Below are positions 1-5,847 of a DNA stretch of 5,847 nt, one piece after another. A model generated the notes under the pieces. That model was not told where the DNA came from. It worked only from the letters and a program-made list of their open reading frames with translations, and ran no database searches. The DNA lies in assembly GCA_021767525.1 (NCBI GenBank), contig JAASTF010000210.1, positions 1 through 5,847 on the forward strand. Reading direction: 5' to 3'. Each line of letters begins with the position of its first letter. Position 1 is the stretch's first letter. The translations under genes and the position numbers were made by a program. This stretch comes from Paracoccaceae bacterium (GTDB lineage: Bacteria > Pseudomonadota > Alphaproteobacteria > Rhodobacterales > Rhodobacteraceae).

Positions 1-386
1 AAACCGTCCAGCCCGACCTGTGCCAGCGCCTGATCGACGGCGGCGCGCCGGTCGCGCCCGCGCGTGCTGCGCGGCAGGCCGAAGGCCAGGTTCGCCCCCA
101 CGGACAGGTGCGGAAAGAGCAGCGGATCCTGGAACAGGATGCCAAGGCCGCGCGCCTCGACCGGCAGCGCCGTCAGCTCGCGACCATCGAGGGCGATGCC
201 GCCCGTGACGTCAAAGGGCGGCGTCAGCGTGCCCATGATGGCGCCCAGCAGTGTTGACTTGCCCGACCCGGACGGGCCCATGACCGACACCACCTGCCCC
301 GGCGCCACACGCGCTGAAAAGTTCACCAGCGGCGCGCCCGCCAGCGTCACGCATAGATCCGTCAAGACCAACCCGCGATTATCCAT
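1..386 (-). CDS. ynjD: ABC transporter ATP-binding protein, YnjD-type (partial, C-terminal part off the left edge)
   Basis: ATPase subunit that would power import through the YnjC permease from the cytoplasmic face. About 128 N-terminal residues are present. They show a Walker A motif GPSGSGKST at residues 37-45 and a Q-loop with Gln86 in the stretch GILFQDPLLFPH, followed by the start of the helical domain. The ABC signature, Walker B and H-loop lie beyond position 1, so activity cannot be judged fully. The ATG at 386 is preceded by GGGGGA six bases upstream, and it overlaps the permease stop codon in the string ATGGATAA, typical of translational coupling. The assignment to YnjD rather than a ThiQ- or FbpC-like ATPase rests mainly on its position after clear ynjB and ynjC homologues. 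The ABC family itself is certain. Confidence 0.9.
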   Translation of the reverse strand, partial: MDNRGLVLTDLCVTLAGAPLVNFSARVAPGQVVSVMGPSGSGKSTLLGAIMGTLTPPFDVTGGIALDGRELTALPVEARGLGILFQDPLLFPHLSVGANLAFGLPRSTRGRDRRAAVDQALAQVGLDG

Positions 387-2061
387 GCACCATCCCCCGC
401 CGATTGCGCCATACCAGCCGCGGCAGGAACAGGGCCAGCGCGAAGGGCAAGAGCGCAAGCGCCGTCTGCACCAGCGCCCAGACCGCGATGGCGCGCCTGT
501 CGCCCCCGGCGGCCAGGGCCACCGCCTCGGTCGTGACGGTCTGCACCCGCCCGCCGCCCACCAGCAGCGTGGGCAGGTATTGCCCGACCGACACCGCCAT
601 GCCCACCGCCACCGCCGTCAGGACCGGGGCCAGCAGCATGGGCAGCCGCACCGCCCACAGCACCCGGCCCGGCCCCGCGCCCAGGCTGTGCGCCATCGTG
701 GCCTGCCGCGTGTCCCAGGCGCGGAACGGGTCGCCCAGCGACAGGAACACGTAGGGAAAGACGAACACCACATGCGCCGCCACCACCGCGCCCAGCCCGC
801 CGCGCGCGCCCAGCATCAACATCCCGGTCTGCACGCCAGGCAGAAAGGCCACCTGCGGCACCAAGAGCGGCAGGTAAAGCAGCCATTGCCCGCGCGCGCG
901 CAGACGCAGGCCGTGGCGATGCTCGGCCTCGAGACAGCCGATGGCCAGAACAAGTGCCAGCGCGGTGGCCAGGGCGGCGATGCCGATGGTCGGGGCCAGC
1001 ACGTCGGCCACGCCGGGCCAGTGGCGCATCCAGTTGGCCCAGGTCAGCGTGTCGGGCCAGAGATTGGGAAAGCGCCAGAACCCGGCCACCGACCAGATCG
1101 CCAGCACCGCGAACCCGCCCAGCACCACCGCAGCCGCCAGCCCGGCCAGCGCCAGCGACAGCGTGGCGGTCGCCCGCCCGCCCGCACGGCGTGCCCCCGA
1201 CCAGACCCAGGCGCGGCCCAACCGGGCGACGCCGCGTTCACCCAGCCACCACAGGCCCAGCGCGCCCAGCACCAGCGCCAGTTGCACCGTGGCTGCCGCC
1301 GCCGCGTGCAGCCGCATGGCCAGGTCGGGGTCGTTCATCCAGCGCAGGATCTGCACCGCCAGCGTGGGCGGCGTGTTGGGCCCCAGGATCAGCGCCACGT
1401 CCACCACCGTCATCGAAAAGGCCAGCACCACCAGCACGGGCAGGCGGATCTGGGCATAGACGCGGGGGAACACGGCCTTGAGCCAGGCAGCCGGCCGGTC
1501 ATGGCCCAGGCTGCGGGCCACGGTTTCGGCGCGGGTGGCATCGGCCTGGCCAAGGGCTGCAAGGGTCATCAGCAGAAGAAAGGGCACCTCTTTCACAACC
1601 AGCCCGGCCATCAGCGACAGGCCCCACGGGTCTTGCACGATCAGCGCATCGGGCGGTTGCGTCCACCCCGTGGCCCAAGGCGACAGCGCCCGCACGATCA
1701 ACCCCGAGGGCGCGATCAGGAAGGCCAGGCCAAAGGCCGCCGCGGCGTGCGGCACCGACAAAAGCGGCGACAACACCCGCCGAAACGCCGCGAAAGAGCG
1801 CGTGCCCGACCAGCAGGCCACCAGCCCCGTGACGATGGCCAGCGACAGGAAGGCCGATCCCAAGCCGGTGACCAGGCTAAGCCGCGCCGCCGCGCCCAGG
1901 CCGGGCCATTCCAGCAGCGCGGCAAAGGCGGTCAGCCCGGGCTCGACCCGGCCAATCACCGGCAGGATGCCAAAGGCCGGCGCCAGCGTGCCCAGAAGGC
2001 CCGCCAGAACCGGCCCCAGCAACAGCGCCAGCGTCAGCGTGGGAACGGCGCGCAGCGTCAC
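379..2061 (-). CDS. ynjC: ABC transporter permease, double-domain YnjC-type
   Basis: Inner-membrane channel subunit of a binding-protein-dependent importer. The 560 residues hold two fused permease domains, as in ThiP/FbpB-like proteins, with many long hydrophobic segments (for example residues 8-30, 61-83, 208-226, 300-326, 355-375, 425-442, 475-500 and 525-547). Each half carries an EAA-type cytoplasmic loop that docks onto the ATPase. The first runs from Glu179 through Gly186 to Pro199; the second has Gly461 and Pro474 with the G-x9-hydrophobic-x-L-P spacing, but Ala454 sits where the glutamate is expected. The GTG start at 2061 follows the binding-protein stop TAA with no gap and in the same frame. 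No Shine-Dalgarno sequence is visible, so translation probably depends on reinitiation. The protein is somewhat longer than E. coli YnjC (about 510 residues, from memory). Substrate unknown. Confidence 0.93.
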   Translation of the reverse strand: MTLRAVPTLTLALLLGPVLAGLLGTLAPAFGILPVIGRVEPGLTAFAALLEWPGLGAAARLSLVTGLGSAFLSLAIVTGLVACWSGTRSFAAFRRVLSPLLSVPHAAAAFGLAFLIAPSGLIVRALSPWATGWTQPPDALIVQDPWGLSLMAGLVVKEVPFLLLMTLAALGQADATRAETVARSLGHDRPAAWLKAVFPRVYAQIRLPVLVVLAFSMTVVDVALILGPNTPPTLAVQILRWMNDPDLAMRLHAAAAATVQLALVLGALGLWWLGERGVARLGRAWVWSGARRAGGRATATLSLALAGLAAAVVLGGFAVLAIWSVAGFWRFPNLWPDTLTWANWMRHWPGVADVLAPTIGIAALATALALVLAIGCLEAEHRHGLRLRARGQWLLYLPLLVPQVAFLPGVQTGMLMLGARGGLGAVVAAHVVFVFPYVFLSLGDPFRAWDTRQATMAHSLGAGPGRVLWAVRLPMLLAPVLTAVAVGMAVSVGQYLPTLLVGGGRVQTVTTEAVALAAGGDRRAIAVWALVQTALALLPFALALFLPRLVWRNRRGMVHG

Positions 2062-3258
2062 TTATTGCGCGGTGCCGTAGCGGTCGATCCAGTCGGATTC
2101 GATCCGGGTCATCCAGGTGGGATGCGGTTCGGGCAACGCGGGGCCCAGTTCTTCGGGGCTTAGCGTGGCGATCCCAAGGTCTATCCCGTCGAACAGCGCG
2201 CGCTGTTCGTCAGGAAGCGCCGCCACGTCCAGAACGGTGCCATAGCCCAGATGCGCCGGGTCCAGCGCGCGAGCCTGCGCCTGCGGCGACAGCAGGAAAT
2301 TCGCCACCACCATCGCGCCGGCCTTGGCGCTGGCGTTATAGGGGATGGCGACAAAGCTGGCATTGCCGATGCTGCCACCTTGCGGCACGAAAGTGCGGAC
2401 GGTGTCGGGCAGCTGGAAGTTGGCGATGGCGGTCGAGGCCTCGCCGGGGCTGAAGCTGATGGCCAGCGAAATCTCGTCATCGGCCAAAAGCTGGATCTGC
2501 CGAGGCCCGGTTTGGGGATAGGCGCGGCCCTGCCGCCACAGGTTGGGCGTCAGTTGATCCAGGAACGCCCAAAGCGGCGCGGTCACCGCGTCGTAATCGG
2601 CCTGATCGACCGGGGCCAACAGCGGCGCGGTGTCGTCCAGCACACCATAAAGCGCCTGTTTCAGAAATGTCGTGCCCAGAAAATCGGGCGGCTGCGGATA
2701 GGTGAAGCGGCCCGGGTTGTCCTGCGCCCAGGCCAGCAGCGCATCCATATCGGCCAGCGGCTGCATATCGGCGCTGTCATACATGAACACGACTTGCGCC
2801 GTGGCCCAGGGGCTTTCCATCCCATCGGTGGGCACGGTGAAATCGGCCCTGACAGGCTTGCCCGCGACATCGACCAGCGCCCAGTTGGGCAGCTGTTCGG
2901 CGAAGGGGCCGAACAGCAGGCCCTGCTCTTTCATCGCGGCAAAGTTGGGGCCGTTGATCCAGATAAGGTCGATCGCGCCGCCCTGGTCCTGGCCGGCCTG
3001 CTTTTCGGCCAGCACGCGGGCCACCGCATCGGCGGTGTTCGACAGTTTCACATGCTCCAGCGTGACGCCATATTGCTTGGCCACCTGGTCGCCCACCCAG
3101 GCGATGAAATCGTTGGTGGTGGTCGAGCCGCCCCAGGCGTTCCAATAAACCGTCTGGCCCCGCGCGTCGTTCAGCACGCTGTCCCAATCGGCCGGGTCGG
3201 GCTCGGCCCAAACCAGCGCGGGCACCATGGCCAGCGCGGCGATCATCCGTTTCAACAT
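2062..3258 (-). CDS. ynjB: ABC transporter periplasmic solute-binding protein, YnjB-type
   Basis: Periplasmic receptor that delivers an unknown solute to the YnjCD importer. The protein has 398 residues from the chosen ATG. It begins with an export signal: basic MLKR, then a hydrophobic stretch ending in LVWA, with likely cleavage after residue 18 before EPDPADW. There is no lipobox cysteine. The mature part matches the YnjB family as I remember it from E. coli: an ARGQTVYWNAWGG segment near the N terminus, AIDLIWINGPNF, VPTDGMESPWATAQ, TYPQPPDFLGTTFLKQ, VVANFLLSPQAQ, and a C-terminal DRYGTAQ. I chose the ATG at 3258 because GGGGAG lies five bases upstream. A GTG at 3264 is also in frame but would overlap that ribosome-binding site. 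The gene starts 2 nt after the ynjF stop and ends directly at the permease start. The solute cannot be read from the sequence. Confidence 0.94.
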   Translation of the reverse strand: MLKRMIAALAMVPALVWAEPDPADWDSVLNDARGQTVYWNAWGGSTTTNDFIAWVGDQVAKQYGVTLEHVKLSNTADAVARVLAEKQAGQDQGGAIDLIWINGPNFAAMKEQGLLFGPFAEQLPNWALVDVAGKPVRADFTVPTDGMESPWATAQVVFMYDSADMQPLADMDALLAWAQDNPGRFTYPQPPDFLGTTFLKQALYGVLDDTAPLLAPVDQADYDAVTAPLWAFLDQLTPNLWRQGRAYPQTGPRQIQLLADDEISLAISFSPGEASTAIANFQLPDTVRTFVPQGGSIGNASFVAIPYNASAKAGAMVVANFLLSPQAQARALDPAHLGYGTVLDVAALPDEQRALFDGIDLGIATLSPEELGPALPEPHPTWMTRIESDWIDRYGTAQ

Positions 3259-3260
3259 CC

Positions 3261-3881
3261 TCACTCCCCTTTCACTCCTTCAAACACACGCCGGGACAGC
3301 AACAGCCGCGACGCCCCCGTGACGAAACACAACACGCCGAACCCCCAGGCCAGCGGCGCGAACCAGCCGGGCCACAGGCACAAGATCACGAAAAACGCGA
3401 TGGTTTCGAACCCTTCCAGCAACCCGCCGGTGAAATACAGCGATTTGACCCCGCGCGCGTCTGTTTTCAGCGCGTGCTTTTCAGCCAGGATCGCGTAGCC
3501 CAGGAAACTGGCGCCGTTGAAATAGAAACTGCACAGCAGGAACGCGCCCGCCGCGCCGTTGGCGCCGGGATCGAACCAGACAAAGGCCATCGGCACCGCG
3601 CCGTAGAACAGGAAATCGCTGACGATATCCAGGTAGCCGCCGAAATCGCTGGTCTGCGTCGCGCGCGCCACCGCCCCGTCCAGCCCGTCGGCCAACCGGC
3701 TGGCCAAGAGCGGCAGCAAGGCCCAGCCCGGCGCGCCCAGCGCGATCAGGGCGGCAGCCAGCAGGCCCAGACCCAGCCCCAGCAGCGTCACCGCATCCGC
3801 CGTCACACCCATGCGGGCCAGAACGCGGCCCTGGGCGTTCAATACCGGGTCGATCAGGGGGCGGATATAGGCATCGATCAT
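3261..3881 (-). CDS. ynjF: CDP-alcohol phosphatidyltransferase family protein, YnjF-type
   Basis: Integral membrane enzyme of the class that moves a phosphatidyl-type group from a CDP-activated lipid to an alcohol head group; its actual substrates are unknown. From the ATG at 3881 it has 206 residues, the same length I recall for E. coli YnjF. The CDP-alcohol motif is intact: Asp65, Asp68-Gly69, Ala72-Arg73, Gly81, Asp85 and Asp89 (D-x2-DG-x2-AR-x7-G-x3-D-x3-D). These aspartates bind metal and act in catalysis in this superfamily. Later segments GYAILAEKHALKTD, KSLYFTGGLLEGFETI and FAPLAWGFGVLCFVTG match YnjF closely. Several hydrophobic helices flank the motif. A TTG at 3926 would add 15 residues, but the family N terminus (MIDAYIRPLIDPVL) supports the ATG at 3881. 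It is the first gene of the operon, with its stop 2 nt before ynjB. Confidence 0.93.
   Translation of the reverse strand: MIDAYIRPLIDPVLNAQGRVLARMGVTADAVTLLGLGLGLLAAALIALGAPGWALLPLLASRLADGLDGAVARATQTSDFGGYLDIVSDFLFYGAVPMAFVWFDPGANGAAGAFLLCSFYFNGASFLGYAILAEKHALKTDARGVKSLYFTGGLLEGFETIAFFVILCLWPGWFAPLAWGFGVLCFVTGASRLLLSRRVFEGVKGE
3264..3270 (-). promoter_or_regulatory. Ribosome-binding site that fixes the ynjB start
   Basis: Reading the minus strand, AGGGGAG lies inside the last codons of ynjF and ends five bases before the ATG at 3258. This favours that ATG over the GTG at 3264, which overlaps the site itself. The overlap of this site with the ynjF terminus suggests coupled translation of the two genes. 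Confidence 0.65.
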
Positions 3882-4048
3882 GGCCCCAAGGGATAGACCG
3901 GGCACCGCCACACAGGCCAGTGCCAATCTCGTTATGGCGATGAAACAATCGGCATCGGGGCGCGGATGGGCCGGAACCTGTCGCGCAGGGGCTTGAATCG
4001 TGGCGCGCGGCAGGTATGCGTGGGAACATTCGACAAGGACAGGACAGC
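3882..4048. promoter_or_regulatory. Divergent promoter region between the ynj operon and argE
   Basis: These 167 bases separate two outward-facing start codons, so both promoters should be here. For argE, a weak sigma-70-like pair is visible on the plus strand: TTGAAT at 3993-3998 and TATGCG at 4015-4020 with a 16-base spacer, which would give a short leader. For the operon, CATAAC on the minus strand (about 3931-3936) resembles a -10 box but has no convincing -35 partner. GGCAC at 3901-3905 and GTGCC at 3920-3924 form a short interrupted inverted repeat. I see no riboswitch or recognised operator. The existence of promoters follows from gene layout; the exact boxes are guesses. Confidence 0.4.
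4035..4044 (+). promoter_or_regulatory. Ribosome-binding site that fixes the argE start
   Basis: Two purine cores, AAGGA at 4035-4039 and AGGA at 4041-4044, lie nine and four bases before the ATG at 4049. The in-frame ATG at 4016 would add 11 residues unlike the family N terminus and would place this site inside the coding region, so 4049 is preferred. Confidence 0.6.
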
Positions 4049-5215
4049 ATGACGGACAGGTTCGACCACACGGTTGAGATCTTACGCGATCTGATCGCGT
4101 TCCCGACGGTTTCGGCGGATAGCAACCTCAACATGATCGCCCACCTGGCGAACCGCCTGAACGATGCGGGCGCGCATGTGCAGATGATGACCGACCCGAC
4201 CGGCAACAAGGCCAACCTGTTCGCAACCATCGGCCCCGAGGTTTCGGGCGGCATCGTTCTGTCGGGCCATTCCGACGTGGTGCCCGCGGAAGAGGCGGGT
4301 TGGACGGACGACCCGTTTCAGATGGTGGCGCGCGACGATGCGTTCTATGGCCGGGGCACCTGCGACATGAAGGGCTTTATCGCCGCGGCCACCGCGATGG
4401 CGCCGATGCTGTCGCAGGCCAATTTGCGGCGGCCGGTGCATTTCGCCTTTACCTATGACGAAGAGGTAGGGTGCCTGGGTGCGCAGCACCTGGTCCGCGA
4501 ACTGGCCCAGGCCGAGATCCGCCCCGCCACAGCGATCATCGGCGAACCGACGATGATGCGCATCATCGAAGGCCACAAAGGCTGCTGCGAATACACCACG
4601 CGGTTTCATGGGCTGGAAGGGCACGGATCGGCCCCCGATCACGGTGTCTCGGCGGTGGAATATGCCGCGCGCTATATCATGCGCCTGATCGAGCTGCGCG
4701 AGCATCTGAAACCCCGCGCCCCCGTGGGCAGCCGGTTCGAACCGCCCTGGTCGACCCTGCAGGTGGGCCGGATGCATGGCGGCGTGGCCCATAACGTGAT
4801 CGCAGGCCTGGCCGAGGTGGAATGGGAGTTGCGCCCGGTGCAGGCCGCCGACAAGCACTATATCACCACCGAGATCGAGAAATACGCAACCGAGGTTCTG
4901 CTGCCCGCGATGCGCGCGGTGCATCCCGACGCCCGGATCGAAACCGAGGTGATCGGCGATGTCGAGGGGCTGGAGCCCGCCGACGAGAACGAGGCCCGCG
5001 ACATCATCCAGCAGCTGACCGGCCAGAACGGCGCAGACGTGGTGGCGTTCGGCACCGAGGCGGGCCTGTTCCAGTCGCTGGGGATGAGCGCGGTGGTCTG
5101 CGGCCCCGGCTCGATCGAGCAGGCGCACAAGGCCGATGAATTCGTCAGCGCCGATCAGCTGGGCCAATGCGTCAACATGCTGGAACGGCTGTGCGAAGGG
5201 TTGGTGATGCGCTAA
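4049..5215 (+). CDS. argE: Acetylornithine deacetylase (ArgE), M20 metallopeptidase family
   Basis: Cytoplasmic zinc (or cobalt) amidohydrolase. The ArgE reaction removes acetate from N-acetylornithine to give ornithine in the linear arginine pathway. The 388 residues are close to E. coli ArgE (383). The catalytic domain is complete: GHSDVVP with His74 and Asp76, GRGTCDMKG with bridging Asp106, DEE with catalytic Glu138 and ligand Glu139, GEPT with Glu166, and the C-terminal ligand His360 in GPGSIEQAHKADEF. The middle dimerisation domain is present, with GGVAHNVIAGLAEVEW. FGTEAGLF also matches ArgE-type enzymes. The gene stands alone: it is divergent from the ynj operon and convergent with a TonB-family gene 9 nt away. 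Related M20 enzymes act on succinyl-diaminopimelate or other N-acyl amino acids, so the family is certain while the exact substrate is likely but not proven. Confidence 0.92.
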   Translation: MTDRFDHTVEILRDLIAFPTVSADSNLNMIAHLANRLNDAGAHVQMMTDPTGNKANLFATIGPEVSGGIVLSGHSDVVPAEEAGWTDDPFQMVARDDAFYGRGTCDMKGFIAAATAMAPMLSQANLRRPVHFAFTYDEEVGCLGAQHLVRELAQAEIRPATAIIGEPTMMRIIEGHKGCCEYTTRFHGLEGHGSAPDHGVSAVEYAARYIMRLIELREHLKPRAPVGSRFEPPWSTLQVGRMHGGVAHNVIAGLAEVEWELRPVQAADKHYITTEIEKYATEVLLPAMRAVHPDARIETEVIGDVEGLEPADENEARDIIQQLTGQNGADVVAFGTEAGLFQSLGMSAVVCGPGSIEQAHKADEFVSADQLGQCVNMLERLCEGLVMR

Positions 5216-5224
5216 GGCCGCACG

Positions 5225-5847
5225 TCAGCGGCTGAAGGCCACCGGCAGGTTGAAACGGTGGCTGCCCGCCGGCATCGCTTTGGGCGCGGCGGGAAAGCGG
5301 GTGCGCTGCACCGCTGCCAGCGCGGCACGATCCAGCGCCGCATGGCCCGAGCTGCGCAAGACCGACGCGCCTTGCAATCTCCCGGTATGCGACAGCGTGA
5401 TACGTACCGTCACACGCCCCTCGGGGCGTGTGCCGCGCGGGTAGCGTTTGTTGCGCTCGACGCTGGCACGCACGCGCCCGCCCCATTGCGCCATCATCTG
5501 TCGCACCTGCGCCTTGCCCGGCCCTGCGGCCTGTTTCGGCGTGGCGGCGCCCGCGCGTTTCGTGCCGCCCTGCCCTTGCGCCTTTTGCGCAGGGCGCGCG
5601 CCGGCCGACGGTTGTGCAGCGGGCTTCGCGGGCTGCGCCGCGATCTGCCTGTCGGGTCGTGGCATGGGGCGCAGCGATTGCAACGGCGCAAGGCCATCTT
5701 CGGCGGGCGGCGCGGCATCCTGCGCGATCTGCGGCAGGGTGGGCGCGGCGGGCGGCGTTCTGGTCGGAGCCTTGGGCGTGGCGGGCCGGGGGGCGGTCTC
5801 GGGCGGCCGCGGGGCGGCCAGCTCCGGGGCCTCGGCCTGCGGCGGCC
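5225..5847 (-). CDS. TonB-family energy transducer, C-terminal part (5' end beyond the right edge)
   Basis: Links the inner-membrane proton motive force to TonB-dependent outer-membrane transporters by spanning the periplasm. About 207 codons can be read and the frame stays open to the window edge. The N-terminal membrane anchor is therefore missing here. The first 100 or so visible residues are a low-complexity spacer rich in Pro, Ala, Lys and Arg (for example PATPKAPTRTPPAAP and QPAKPAAQPSAGARP), as expected of a periplasm-spanning TonB arm. The last 85 or so form a TonB C-terminal domain: a YPRG motif, GRVTVRITLSHTGRLQGASV, then RSSGHAALDRAALAAV and FPAAP. It ends at a TGA at 5227-5225, facing argE tail to tail with a 9-nt gap. 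No exbB or exbD gene is in the window. Many genomes carry several TonB paralogues, so I give no gene symbol. Confidence 0.9.
   Translation of the reverse strand, partial: PPQAEAPELAAPRPPETAPRPATPKAPTRTPPAAPTLPQIAQDAAPPAEDGLAPLQSLRPMPRPDRQIAAQPAKPAAQPSAGARPAQKAQGQGGTKRAGAATPKQAAGPGKAQVRQMMAQWGGRVRASVERNKRYPRGTRPEGRVTVRITLSHTGRLQGASVLRSSGHAALDRAALAAVQRTRFPAAPKAMPAGSHRFNLPVAFSR
5411..5432. repeat. Perfect 10-bp inverted repeat inside the TonB-family gene
   Basis: The plus strand reads CACACGCCCC at 5411-5420, a TC dinucleotide, then the exact reverse complement GGGGCGTGTG at 5423-5432. It can form a strong GC-rich hairpin in RNA from either strand (in practice nine or so pairs with a four-base loop). 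It lies within codons for the conserved start of the TonB C-terminal domain (GTRPEGRVTV), about 200 bases past the argE stop. No T-run follows it on either strand, so it is not a classical intrinsic terminator. Confidence 0.6.

Noticed and set aside
889..901. A run of alternating CG dinucleotides
   Set aside because: It falls inside the permease coding frame, encoding an Arg/Ala stretch of a cytoplasmic loop, and is explained by codon bias.
64..2163. A 699-codon open frame on the plus strand opposite the permease, and a similar 415-codon frame at 2251-3498
   Set aside because: Both lie antisense to clear YnjC, YnjB and YnjF genes. Their translations are dominated by Arg, Gln, His, Gly and Pro with no domain-like pattern. 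This is the usual result of high GC content suppressing stop codons in the opposite strand.
3882..3926. An upstream TTG start for ynjF adding 15 residues
   Set aside because: The added stretch has no counterpart in the YnjF family as I know it, and the ATG at 3881 gives the expected 206-residue protein.
4082..5167. A 361-codon open frame antisense to argE
   Set aside because: It mirrors the codon structure of a gene with a complete catalytic signature, and its own translation (His/Gly/Arg/Leu-rich) shows no recognisable family features.
5216..5233. A short GC hairpin between argE and the TonB-family gene as an intrinsic terminator
   Set aside because: The stem is only five base pairs, it overlaps the stop codon of the opposite gene, and no T-tract follows on either strand.
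5573..5594. A small inverted repeat (TGCGC, five-base loop, GCGCA) in the TonB spacer region
   Set aside because: It is short and sits in low-complexity, GC-rich Pro/Ala/Lys/Gln coding sequence, where such matches are expected by chance.

Overview
The window looks like a chromosomal segment of a high-GC alphaproteobacterium, most likely a Rhodobacterales member. This rests on the strong G/C bias at third codon positions, the tight gene packing and the flavour of the proteins; the genus cannot be told from the sequence alone. Almost every base is coding. I see no mobile elements, tRNA or rRNA genes, or CRISPR repeats.

Minus strand, positions 1-3881: one compact four-gene operon, transcribed from right to left in the order ynjF, ynjB, ynjC, ynjD (the last runs off the left edge). 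It encodes a CDP-alcohol phosphatidyltransferase-like membrane enzyme, a periplasmic solute-binding protein, a double-domain ABC permease and the ABC ATPase. Junctions are 2 nt, 0 nt and an 8-nt overlap, so the genes are surely co-transcribed and probably translationally coupled. The same families share the ynj operon of Escherichia coli, where neither the transported solute nor the phospholipid-type product is firmly established. The direct coupling of a head-group-type transferase to an importer is the most interesting point here.

Positions 3882-4048 are a 167-nt divergent intergenic region that should hold promoters for both the ynj operon and the gene to its right.

Plus strand, 4049-5215: a complete M20-family metallo-deacylase annotated as acetylornithine deacetylase (argE), with all metal ligands and the catalytic glutamate visible.

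Minus strand, 5225-5847: the C-terminal part of a TonB-family energy transducer (Pro/Ala-rich spacer plus TonB C-terminal domain). It converges on argE with only 9 nt between the stop codons and extends beyond the right edge. It contains a perfect 10-bp inverted repeat.

Overall this is mostly ordinary chromosomal core or near-core sequence. The ynj operon is the only candidate for an incompletely described system.
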